DNA of 33,927 nt, from the IMG/VR virus record IMGVR_UViG_3300010885_004131, positions 1 to 33,927 of that record. One strand, 5' to 3'. The position numbers were made by a program, and so were the translations under genes. Shown one piece after another: positions 16,497 through 23,201 of the stretch; within the stretch, counting starts at the first letter, position 1; each line of letters opens with the position of its first letter. The DNA comes from a virus. Under the pieces are notes generated by a model. The model had not been told where the DNA came from and ran no database searches. It worked only from the letters and a program-made list of their open reading frames with translations.

Positions 16497-16523
16497 CTGT
16501 GCTGCGAGTTATGCACTGATGTG
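16497..16523 (-). repeat. CTGTGCTGCG element, copy upstream of queE
   Basis: CTGTGCTGCG at 16497-16506 with a diverged GATGTG at the position of GGTCTG. It lies in the 69-base gap between queD and queE, about 20 bases before the queE start. Confidence 0.55.
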
Positions 16524-16544
16524 GTGTAAGTGTGCGGCAGTTAT

Positions 16545-16895
16545 TCACGGGCGATACTCAGCCCATGTTCTTGGCGTCTCCGATATGCGTATTGCAACCA
16601 ACTCGGAGTACAACAGTCGGAACTTATCAAACAATGCTTCTGCCATGTTCTCTGCAGTTGGGCAATCAAACACATCGTTGAGGTGTCTGTGGTCTAATTT
16701 GTTGTCAATGTAATCCTTGATGGCAGTCAGTTGTCCGTAGTCACGCACGAAACCTGTTGCGTCAAGTGTGTTGCTTGCCAACACTGCGACCACGATGTAG
16801 TTGTGTCCGTGTAGGCGGCCGCATTGATGACCGTCTGGTAGTCCGTGCAGTTGATGTGATGCACTGAAATGAAACTCTTTGCTAATTGTGTACAT
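16545..16895 (-). CDS. queD: 6-carboxy-tetrahydropterin synthase
   Basis: A 116-residue protein from ATG 16895, separated by one base from the queC stop (TGACATG). It converts dihydroneopterin triphosphate to 6-carboxy-tetrahydropterin. The zinc ligands H14 (SASHQL), H29 and H31 (RLHGHNY) and catalytic C25 are present. The DHRHLND and PTAENMAE segments and a late Glu in RISETP complete the family pattern. Length is typical of short QueD proteins. Confidence 0.95.
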   Translation of the reverse strand: MYTISKEFHFSASHQLHGLPDGHQCGRLHGHNYIVVAVLASNTLDATGFVRDYGQLTAIKDYIDNKLDHRHLNDVFDCPTAENMAEALFDKFRLLYSELVAIRISETPRTWAEYRP

Positions 16896-16896
16896 G

Positions 16897-17592
16897 TCAG
16901 CGTGGGTCCTTGTAGTCAGGTGTTGCAAGATAAACAGTGTCGTCGGTTACTTCTGCGTCACGGAATGCTTCACGCCTCTCAAAGCATGTGCCGCATGCGC
17001 CACAATGTATGTCGCCGCCCTTGTAACAACTCCATGTCTTTGTGAAGTCAACGCCAAGTCTTGTGCCCTCTTGTGCTATGTCTGCCTTAGTCCAATTCAA
17101 GAATGGTGCAAGCACACCAAACCCCGGGACAGCAAAGCCATCAGTGGCAACACACAACATGGCGTCTATTGCTTTGATGAACGCAGGTCTGCAGTCTGGG
17201 TAGATGTAATGGTCGCCGCCATGCACACCTGTTGCTACATGCTTTGCGCCAACAGTGATTGCAAGTCCTGCAGCAATGTTGAGCATGATTGCATTGCGAT
17301 TGGGTACGACAGTGATGCGCATTGTTTGCTCTGCGTAATGCCCGTCTGGAACTTCCATTGCACTGTTTGTCAATGCACTGTTCTCTAGTAGGTCTGACAT
17401 GTTTGACAAGTCAACCAAGTGCCATGCTGCGTCTAGGTCTTTGGCACAATCCTCTGCGAATTGCAGTTCTTTGCGATGGCGTTGTCCGTAGTCAAACGAC
17501 ACAAGGTTGAGGTCGTAACCCTCAGCCTTTAGCATGTGCGCTAATACAACGCTGTCCATGCCGCCTGACACGATTGCTACTGCTCTAGTCAT
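16897..17592 (-). CDS. queC: 7-cyano-7-deazaguanine (preQ0) synthase
   Basis: A 231-residue protein from ATG 17592, with GGGAGACAAC upstream; its ATGACTAG start overlaps the upstream stop. It converts carboxydeazaguanine to preQ0 using ATP and ammonia. The PP-loop SGGMDS is at 9-14. The zinc site is C189, C197, C200 and C203 (CGACGTCFERREAF). GVHGGDHYIYPDCRPAF and the LAPFLNWTKADIA region are typical. No amidotransferase domain is fused, unlike Gat-QueC. QueF (preQ0 reduction) is not seen in this genome, so preQ0 or a non-reduced derivative is the expected base. Confidence 0.96.
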   Translation of the reverse strand: MTRAVAIVSGGMDSVVLAHMLKAEGYDLNLVSFDYGQRHRKELQFAEDCAKDLDAAWHLVDLSNMSDLLENSALTNSAMEVPDGHYAEQTMRITVVPNRNAIMLNIAAGLAITVGAKHVATGVHGGDHYIYPDCRPAFIKAIDAMLCVATDGFAVPGFGVLAPFLNWTKADIAQEGTRLGVDFTKTWSCYKGGDIHCGACGTCFERREAFRDAEVTDDTVYLATPDYKDPR

Positions 17593-18436
17593 GTTGTCTC
17601 CCTATTGCTTTCGCTGCTAACTGCATGTCGCCAAACAGTGTGCCCACAAGATAGATGTGCATGCCATCAACCTTATCAGGACAACTGATTGCCCCGTGTC
17701 TTTGTCGTAACTGCTCCTCGTATGCGTGCCAACTTGCAGCAGCAATCTGGATTGAGTAGTCACGCTTGTATTTGGCAGACTCAGCAATACATGCAGGGTC
17801 AAAGCCAAGACGCCTGATGTGTTTGGCATGCGGGTACACACTCGCAGGCTTGCCGACCTTGACCTGTACAAACTTCTTGCCGTTCCACAATGGCATGAGT
17901 CCAAAGCGATGCCCGTTGCACCACGTAGTTGAGTCTGCACTATGCCAGCGCAACGACTGCAACACCTTTGGATGTGTCATGCCGAACCCGTGAAACACTG
18001 TGCCTTGGTCTTGTGTGCGTTGCATGCAAGACGCAGCCCAACGGTGGTTGATGCTTACAGGCGACCCAACCATGCCGCCAAGACCTATGTACGGGTATGT
18101 CTTGGCAAGGCTGTCTAGCACGCTCATTGGTGTGCCTGTGTGAAACACGGGAATGACATTGCAACCACTGCGCTCCAAGTAGGTCTGGTTGGCATGCGTG
18201 GCATCAACATCCCTAATGACATCTAGGTTGACGGCAGTTGTGATGAGGTGTTGCCAACGCTTCAACCACGCTGCGTAGTCTTTGCGATCAATAGTTGCGC
18301 CACGGGTCCATGCGCTGTAAGCGCCACTGTCGGCAAACAACATTGGCTTGGTTGGCATGCCCTCAACAAGTTGGTCTAGGTCAAGTTTGCGCCCAAACCA
18401 GTACGACAGCAAGAACTTGGGTGGTTGGGGCAGCAT
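17585..18436 (-). CDS. dpdA: DpdA-like DNA guanine transglycosylase, copy a
   Basis: A 283-residue TIM-barrel protein of the TGT/DpdA superfamily, predicted to exchange guanine in DNA for preQ0. MLFADSGAYSAW (D36) matches the first catalytic Asp region of TGT. IGLGGMVG is at 117-124. SADSTTWCNGHRFG carries D168, the likely nucleophile. The tRNA-TGT zinc site (CxCxxC) is absent, as expected for DpdA. The C-terminus ends in a GMHIYLVG strand (258-265). No clear ribosome site precedes the ATG. The upstream gene ends with TAG in the same frame nine codons earlier, so coupling or read-through is possible. It is very similar to copy b. Confidence 0.88.
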   Translation of the reverse strand: MLPQPPKFLLSYWFGRKLDLDQLVEGMPTKPMLFADSGAYSAWTRGATIDRKDYAAWLKRWQHLITTAVNLDVIRDVDATHANQTYLERSGCNVIPVFHTGTPMSVLDSLAKTYPYIGLGGMVGSPVSINHRWAASCMQRTQDQGTVFHGFGMTHPKVLQSLRWHSADSTTWCNGHRFGLMPLWNGKKFVQVKVGKPASVYPHAKHIRRLGFDPACIAESAKYKRDYSIQIAAASWHAYEEQLRQRHGAISCPDKVDGMHIYLVGTLFGDMQLAAKAIGRQHD

Positions 18437-18460
18437 TGCGTGTTTCGTGCTATTACAGGG

Positions 18461-18976
18461 CTATTCACACGCTCTAGGCTGCTCTGTGCTGCGTGTTAGG
18501 GGTAGGTCTGGTGTATTGGTGCGGTTGGTTATGGGAGAGGCTTGTGGGATGTGTCCTGCGTGTTGTTTCATTGCTTGCAGTTGATAACCCATGCCGCACA
18601 TTCCAGGGGTTAGTACGCCACGTGGCGTTGCTGTGAATGGTGCATACAGGTCGCTCCACACTTGCTTTGCCATGTCAAGGTAATTCTTACCAGCCACGAT
18701 TATTACTTGCTCGTAGGTGATGTGCAGTGCCCGTGCTTGGCGTTGCAATGTGTCCACACTGACGCAACCTGCTTGACCCATGCGCAAGTTGTATGGCTCA
18801 ATGACTTTGCTTGCAGGGAGCAATCCGTATTTGGCGGACATGATGTAAATGTTGCGGTCTTTGGTAACGCTCCGTGCCCACTTGCGCATAGCAACAAAGA
18901 ACGCACCTTGGTAGAGGTCAATGGCAGGCTGTGCAGTTGTTGCCTTCTTTGCTCCGCAACTAATTACAACAATCAT
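18461..18976 (-). CDS. DUF6884-like protein in the dpd operon
   Basis: A 171-residue protein whose ATG overlaps the dpdA-b stop (ATGA). The N-terminus IVVISCGAKK, then ARDLY-like AIDLYQGAFF, then IMSAKYGLLPASKVIEPYN matches the DUF6884 pattern (Cys-x-x-K, LY-x-G, SAKYGL). The fold is distantly reminiscent of YaaA and the ArcS core (speculation). Position between two DpdA genes suggests work on the deazaguanine base or on DNA. The last 60 residues are low-complexity, and their DNA contains one CTGTGCTGCG element. Enzymatic role is unknown. Confidence 0.8.
   Translation of the reverse strand: MIVVISCGAKKATTAQPAIDLYQGAFFVAMRKWARSVTKDRNIYIMSAKYGLLPASKVIEPYNLRMGQAGCVSVDTLQRQARALHITYEQVIIVAGKNYLDMAKQVWSDLYAPFTATPRGVLTPGMCGMGYQLQAMKQHAGHIPQASPITNRTNTPDLPLTRSTEQPRACE
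18484..18510 (-). repeat. CTGTGCTGCG element, copy upstream of dpdA-a
   Basis: CTGTGCTGCG at 18484-18493 with GGTCTG at 18505-18510, spacing identical to the copy at 20594. It lies within the 3' end of the DUF6884-like gene, about 50 bases before dpdA-a. Confidence 0.6.
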
Positions 18977-19905
18977 TTGGCAATGGTCTTTGCTGCCTCT
19001 TGCAAGTTGTCTTTGGCACCATCAACCAAATACAAGTGCAGTCCATTGCTACGGTCTTTGCATGGCACAGCCCCATGTCTGCGTCGCAAGTGTGCTTCGT
19101 AGGCATGCCAACTAGCAGCGCTGATACGAATAGCAAACCTTTGGTGGTAACGCCCACGGTCTGCAATACATGCAGGGTCAACACCTAGTTGGCGTATCTC
19201 GGCGGCATATTTGTACACGCTCTTGGTGTCTCCAACACGCACCTTGACAAATTGGCGTCCAGTCCACAAGTCAACGGCTCCGAAACGATGTCCACTGCCC
19301 CAAGATGACGAGTCCACGCTGTACCAAGGCAGGCTTTCAATTAGTGCTTTGCGTGTTTGTCCGAAGCCATGAAACACTGTGCCCTCATCTTGTGTGCGCT
19401 TCATGCAAGCAGCACTCCAACGCAAGCATGCAGCCCCGGGGCTTCCCACCATGCCGCCAAGCGCAATGTATGGATACTGCTTTGCTAACCCGTCAAGGAC
19501 AGTCATGTCACTGCCAGTGTGGAACACGGGTATTGGTTGCAAGCCTTCACGCTCTATGAGGCGTTGGTTGCTTGCTGTTGCCTCTGCGTCTCGAATTACA
19601 TCAAGATTGACATACACACTCAACAAGTGTTCCCAACGCTTTAGCCACGTGGCATATTCTTTGACCTTGACTTCTGCGCCTTGTGTCCATGCGCTGTATG
19701 CACCACTGTCTGCAAAGAGCATTGGTCGTGTGCCCATGCCTGCAACCAACTCGTCCAAATCCATCTTCTTGAAATAGTGGTACGACAACAGGAACTTGGC
19801 AGGCTGTTGATCTGGCTTGTCTAATGCCATAAGTCCATGTCTGGCTGTGCTTGGTGCGGCTGCAAGGTACAGATGCAGACCATCAGGTCGCTTGGTTGTA
19901 TCCAT
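18973..19905 (-). CDS. dpdA: DpdA-like DNA guanine transglycosylase, copy b
   Basis: A 310-residue protein. I choose ATG 19905 (MDTTKRPDGLHLYL), which overlaps the parB end by 23 bases; the frame is open to 19983. It shares catalytic features with copy a: FADSGAYSAW (D66), ALGGMVG, and SVDSSSWGSGHRFG (D198). More than half the aligned residues look identical by eye. It carries an extra N-terminal segment with a GLHLYLAAA strand, and the same type of strand recurs at the C-terminus (GLHLYLVDG, 288-296). Two paralogues could form a heterodimer, since TGT enzymes act as dimers, or have different target sequences. Confidence 0.88.
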   Translation of the reverse strand: MDTTKRPDGLHLYLAAAPSTARHGLMALDKPDQQPAKFLLSYHYFKKMDLDELVAGMGTRPMLFADSGAYSAWTQGAEVKVKEYATWLKRWEHLLSVYVNLDVIRDAEATASNQRLIEREGLQPIPVFHTGSDMTVLDGLAKQYPYIALGGMVGSPGAACLRWSAACMKRTQDEGTVFHGFGQTRKALIESLPWYSVDSSSWGSGHRFGAVDLWTGRQFVKVRVGDTKSVYKYAAEIRQLGVDPACIADRGRYHQRFAIRISAASWHAYEAHLRRRHGAVPCKDRSNGLHLYLVDGAKDNLQEAAKTIAK

Positions 19906-20485
19906 TGAGCAGACCCAATATGCGTTCGTCGTCACTGTCGCCAGCAAGGTTGTGCCAAGTATCTTGCCAACGCTCGTACACACTTAGAGCCACACGGACT
20001 TTGATTACGCCTGTGAAGTCGTCATCGTCGTGCTCGCCAATGTCTGCTATCACCTGTTCCAAGTTTGGCGGCTCAAGTAATGCAAGCAAGTCGTCAAGGT
20101 CGCTTGGCTCATACAACGAGCCTTCCAATGCGTCTTTGGCAACAAGGTCTTTCAACAGGTCTGCTAATGCACTGTCATCGTAGGTGGCAAGGTCGTTGGC
20201 TTTGTTGTCTGCCAACAAGATGCGCAACGCCTCGTCATCGTCACAGTCAACATAGGTTGCCGCCACCTTTGTCCAGCCCAATGCTTTGGCTGCCTTGTAG
20301 GTGTGGTTGCCTGCAAGTATTTGGCTTGTTGATTTGTGTACAACGATTGGTCGGTACTGCCCGTTCTTCTCAAGGCTGATTGAGATTGCGCCAACATCGC
20401 CCTGCCTCACGTTCCTTGGATGTGTTGTCAGTGTGTCAATGTCAACTGCGAGGCGTGCTATCTCTGTTCTGATGTTGTGTGCCAT
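19883..20485 (-). CDS. ParB/sulfiredoxin-like nuclease-domain protein
   Basis: A 200-residue protein from ATG 20485, with GGAG eight bases upstream. The ParB-N-type domain spans about residues 10-105: TLTTHPRNVRQGDVGAI, then KNGQYRPIVVHK, then ILAGNHTYKAAKALGW, then VDCDDDEALRILLADNKAND. GNHT replaces the more usual GNHR. The C-terminal part is acidic (DDLLALLEPPN, then GEHDDDD). ParB-like genes are often beside DNA-modification genes in phages, and this is the first gene of the dpd/que operon. No partner ParA is seen, so partition is unlikely. Confidence 0.85.
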   Translation of the reverse strand: MAHNIRTEIARLAVDIDTLTTHPRNVRQGDVGAISISLEKNGQYRPIVVHKSTSQILAGNHTYKAAKALGWTKVAATYVDCDDDEALRILLADNKANDLATYDDSALADLLKDLVAKDALEGSLYEPSDLDDLLALLEPPNLEQVIADIGEHDDDDFTGVIKVRVALSVYERWQDTWHNLAGDSDDERILGLLNGYNQAT

Positions 20486-20576
20486 GTGCGCTGCTCCATG
20501 CGTTGTGTTGTTAGTTGTTCTCACAATATCACTAGACGCATTGTTTCGGGGGATTCGTGCAGTGTGGGCGGCAATG

Positions 20577-20626
20577 ACACGCTCCACGCTTCTCTGTGCT
20601 GCGAGTTACGGGGTGGTCTGGTATGT
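20577..20626 (-). repeat. CTGTGCTGCG element, copy upstream of parB-like gene
   Basis: CTGTGCTGCG at 20594-20603 is followed 12 bases later by GGTCTG (20615-20620). The same pair with the same spacing occurs at 18484-18510. Related copies are at 16497 and 12205. It lies 110 bases upstream of the parB-like start. Confidence 0.6.
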
Positions 20627-20651
20627 GCATGCAGGCGAATCCCATAGAGCA

Positions 20652-20690
20652 AGGTAGCCCTGCCATCGGTGGGTAATGGCAGGGCTACTT
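20652..20690 (-). terminator. Strong hairpin before the dpd/que operon
   Basis: A perfect 13-bp stem (20654-20666 with 20676-20688, GTAGCCCTGCCAT) with a 9-base loop, extended by one wobble and one A-T pair. It lies 10 bases after the stop of the small membrane gene. The following minus-strand sequence (CCTTGCTCTATGG) is only weakly T-rich, so termination may be partial. It separates the upstream accessory block from the parB-dpdA-que operon. Confidence 0.6.
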
Positions 20691-20700
20691 GTGCGTGTTG

Positions 20701-20901
20701 CTAATTGTGTGGATGCTTCCAATGCTTGGTGAGGTTGTGTACTAAGTAACCCATCACGCCCAACAACACGAATGTCGCCTCAGGGTATGGCATTGGCTCC
20801 TCGCCCTCTAGTCCGCCCATGCACCACAACAGTGCAACAGTGACTATGGCAAGCACAATCAATTTGGTGCGTCTCCACTTACGCATATCTACGACTCGCA
20901 T
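20701..20901 (-). CDS. Small two-helix membrane protein
   Basis: A 66-residue protein from ATG 20901, overlapping the upstream stop (TAATG). A basic N-terminus (MRKWRRTK) precedes a first membrane helix (LIVLAIVTVALLWCMGGL). An acidic turn (EGEEPMPYPE) and a second helix (ATFVLLGVMGYLVHNL) follow, with a His/Lys-rich end. It is away from the lysis genes and lies in the modification block. It could be a superinfection-exclusion or anti-host protein, but nothing in the sequence decides this. Confidence 0.7.
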   Translation of the reverse strand: MRVVDMRKWRRTKLIVLAIVTVALLWCMGGLEGEEPMPYPEATFVLLGVMGYLVHNLTKHWKHPHN

Positions 20902-21425
20902 TACAAGTCACACTGTCTGGCGTTGTTGTAATGCGTAATGCTGCGTGGCACTGCGTTCCGCACACTGTTGAATAACGATGTGTCAATGTTTGGGAACACA
21001 AGTTGCCAACCACGCTTTATCACACCATCAAAGTTGTAGTCAACATCTTTCATGTATGCGTCTCGCAACAATGTTTGTGCAACAGTCTCTCCGTACGACT
21101 GCAAGAAGTCTTGCATCCATCCACCTGTGCCACTCAAGTCCAACACTGCTGTCGTGATGATGTGTACTGCACTGTCCACATGGCTGAGGTTGCGCAACGA
21201 CAAGCAATACTGATTCTCGTTGTGTTCGTAAGTCCACTCAATCTCGCCTGTGAAGTTTGTACTAGCAAGCATCTGCATGAATGCGTTGTACCAATAGTTG
21301 TTGTCGTAGTTGGCACTGTCAATAGCCAACTCGTCAATCCCACTCAACCTTAGTTGCACCTTCTGATGCATCCTTGGGTGCAACGGGTTTGCCGCCCGTT
21401 GCGCTTGTGCTGTCATTGTGTCCAT
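20901..21425 (-). CDS. Unknown 174-residue protein
   Basis: Start ATG 21425 is chosen for its AAGGAG eight bases upstream; the frame is open further but without a ribosome site. After a Gln/Ala-rich start the protein is globular: VQLRLSGIDELAIDSANYDN, then WTYEHNENQYCLSLRNLS, then SGTGGWMQDFLQSYGETVAQ, then a basic end. No known family is recognised. It is preceded by a GC hairpin (21443-21460) and is followed by the membrane gene with a one-base overlap, so the two are translated together. Confidence 0.7.
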   Translation of the reverse strand: MDTMTAQAQRAANPLHPRMHQKVQLRLSGIDELAIDSANYDNNYWYNAFMQMLASTNFTGEIEWTYEHNENQYCLSLRNLSHVDSAVHIITTAVLDLSGTGGWMQDFLQSYGETVAQTLLRDAYMKDVDYNFDGVIKRGWQLVFPNIDTSLFNSVRNAVPRSITHYNNARQCDL

Positions 21426-21442
21426 GTCTCTGTCTCCTTCTT

Positions 21443-21460
21443 GGGGGGCTTGCGCCCCCC
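21443..21460 (-). other. GC hairpin just before a ribosome site
   Basis: On the minus strand GGGGGGC-GCAA-GCCCCCC forms a 7-bp GC stem with a GNRA tetraloop. It ends three bases before the AAGGAG of the next gene and has no U-run. It is better read as an mRNA-stabilising or processing structure than as a terminator. Confidence 0.6.
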
Positions 21461-21474
21461 ATTGTCGTTGGTGA

Positions 21475-22128
21475 TTATTTGTTCGCTGTCCAGCGCACTT
21501 TGCCATGCTGTTTGTCTGCACTGATCTTCTTTGCATCGTGCAACGCATACAAGCAGTTGTACACAAGTTTCACGGGGATGTGTGTAAGTGCAGCAACCTC
21601 ATCTGCGTTGGCGTACCCAACCAACTGCAAGGTCGCATACACCTTCTCAATGCGCATGATCACTTCTTCACTGCGAGGCTTGTATGCCTTCTTGTGTTTG
21701 CGTGTCTTTGCCTTGCGTGTCTTTGCCTTTGATGGATGTGCTGCTTTGGCGGCACGCTCTGCTGCGTACTGCTTGTCCTTTGCAGTTGGCTCAACAATGT
21801 CGCCGTTGGCGATGTGTGCGTTGCCATCTGCAAACAGTGTGCCGAGGTCAAACGCATCCTCGTCATCTGGAACAGTGTTAGTTGCAACCTGTGCCTTGAC
21901 TGCAACTTGCATTGTCTGCACAACTGCTGGTGCTGGAATGACCAACAGTTCTTCTTCCGTCATGGACAGCACTTGCACCTCGTCATCAATCGTTGGCACG
22001 ATTGCGTCCAATGCTCCGTACTGCATGTCGTTGCCGTAGTCTGGCAACGCTACGACAAGAGTTACTCGGTAGAGCCTCATGTCGCTCAGAGGGATTGCTC
22101 CCTGTACTTGCGGGTCTTGCTTTGCCAT
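21475..22128 (-). CDS. Putative DNA-binding protein with C-terminal winged helix
   Basis: A 217-residue protein from ATG 22128, with AGGAG seven bases upstream. The N-terminal half is acidic and beta-like (LYRVTLVVALPDYGND). A Lys/Arg-rich linker follows at about 133-150 (SKAKTRKAKTRKHKK). The C-terminus (153-217) has a winged-helix pattern: IMRIEKVYATLQLVGYANAD, EVAALTHIPVKLVYNCLYAL, then a wing. It follows the class II amidotransferase gene by 90 bases with a structured leader. It may regulate the block or deliver the modification enzymes to DNA (inference). Confidence 0.7.
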   Translation of the reverse strand: MAKQDPQVQGAIPLSDMRLYRVTLVVALPDYGNDMQYGALDAIVPTIDDEVQVLSMTEEELLVIPAPAVVQTMQVAVKAQVATNTVPDDEDAFDLGTLFADGNAHIANGDIVEPTAKDKQYAAERAAKAAHPSKAKTRKAKTRKHKKAYKPRSEEVIMRIEKVYATLQLVGYANADEVAALTHIPVKLVYNCLYALHDAKKISADKQHGKVRWTANK

Positions 22129-22163
22129 TGTGTGTCTCCTTTGTTTGGTTGTTGTTATGGCGT

Positions 22164-22208
22164 GCCACGCTTCGGTCATGAACCGATGTTGCCTGCGCAA
22201 TGCGTGGC
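22164..22208 (-). other. Two-part hairpin in an intergenic leader
   Basis: An outer stem GCCACGC/GCGTGGC (22164-22170 with 22202-22208) encloses an inner stem TCGGT/ACCGA (22172-22176 with 22182-22186). It lies between the amidotransferase stop (22219) and the ribosome site of the winged-helix gene. Confidence 0.45.
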
Positions 22209-22218
22209 GGCAGTGCTA

Positions 22219-23175
22219 CTACCTTCCGTACCTTCCCATGCGGAATTGTCTGTCAAGAGATTCACGCAAGTCGGAATCGCTTATCTCGTCCATGTCGTGT
22301 TCCCATTGTTCCAACTCGTAGTCGTATGTGTCTGCATACTGCAACGGCTCAACATCAAACAACTCAAACTGTGCCTCTCTCTGCTTGTCTGTGCGTTGTG
22401 CCTTAGGTGCAGAGTACGGAGTGGAGTAGTAAGTGCTTGTCTTTGTGTAGTCGTGCTTTGCAACATAAGTAGGTGCAGGCAACTTCACTGTCTGCATCTC
22501 ACTCAACACGCCATCTTTCACTCGGACATAAGTGCCTTGCTGCATCTCATGTATGTATGCAAACACCAAGCCACAACGCTTCGCAACCTCTTTCAAGGTT
22601 TCTGCTGTACTTGCAAACACAACGCTTCCAAGTGCAGTCTGTCCAAACCACAACGGGCTGCTCGTAAGGCGTGCTGCATGTAGTTGCTCTTGCTTGTCAT
22701 AACTGCGCAACCACAACAAGGCTGCACTGCCACGCACCTCTGCAAGTCTGTCTCGCAACTTCGTGCCCTTCGTGCCGTGTGCAATCAAGGCAAAGATCGC
22801 CTCGCTGTCCACTTCGCCTTTGCGCTTGTAGTCCTCGCACATTGTCAACAACTCAATGTCGTTGCTGCAGTGTCCGTTGTGTACACCAATAACACCAGAG
22901 GCATCAATTGGATGGTTGTTCACTTCTCGCTTTGGACTTCCTTGCGTTGCCCAACGAGTATGCACAATGCCAGTTGTGCCAATGGATGTCTGCAACTGCT
23001 TTGCAAACACTTTGCCACTCACATTGTTCTTGCTAATGAATGTGCCGCCGTCTTTGTGCCACGACACACCACTTGCATCTTTGCCACGACTCTCCAACAG
23101 TCGCAACAACACTCTTGCGACCTTTGCAGGGTCACACTCGCCTTTCACTATTTGGAATGCTCCGATACCACACAT
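22219..23175 (-). CDS. Class II glutamine amidotransferase
   Basis: A 318-residue protein from ATG 23175, with GGAG eight bases upstream. The N-terminal nucleophile is intact: MCGI (Cys after the start Met). Family motifs follow: SRGKDASGVSW, HTRWATQG (R74), NNHPI, VHNGHCSND (N100, G101), and EVDSEAI with Asp. The glutaminase domain covers about 1-210, releasing ammonia from Gln. The last 100 residues are Tyr/Asp/Glu-rich and likely flexible, with no PurF, GlmS or AsnB synthase domain. It must therefore act with a partner, most simply the amidoligase encoded upstream. QueC, also ammonia-dependent, is another candidate. Confidence 0.9.
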   Translation of the reverse strand: MCGIGAFQIVKGECDPAKVARVLLRLLESRGKDASGVSWHKDGGTFISKNNVSGKVFAKQLQTSIGTTGIVHTRWATQGSPKREVNNHPIDASGVIGVHNGHCSNDIELLTMCEDYKRKGEVDSEAIFALIAHGTKGTKLRDRLAEVRGSAALLWLRSYDKQEQLHAARLTSSPLWFGQTALGSVVFASTAETLKEVAKRCGLVFAYIHEMQQGTYVRVKDGVLSEMQTVKLPAPTYVAKHDYTKTSTYYSTPYSAPKAQRTDKQREAQFELFDVEPLQYADTYDYELEQWEHDMDEISDSDLRESLDRQFRMGRYGR

Positions 23176-23201
23176 GTTTCTGTCTCCTGTCTTTCTGTTG
23201 T

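Noticed and set aside
16473-16550. 25-codon GTG-started frame between queD and queE
   Set aside because: It is very short, without a Shine-Dalgarno, and its likeness to other peptides again comes from the repeated DNA element.
20532-20645. 37-codon minus-strand frame with Cys/His-rich end upstream of the parB-like gene
   Set aside because: No ribosome site is visible. Its peptide likeness to the tail of the DUF6884-like protein (PxTRSTE) is explained by the repeated CTGTGCTGCG DNA element, since changes between copies alter amino acids.
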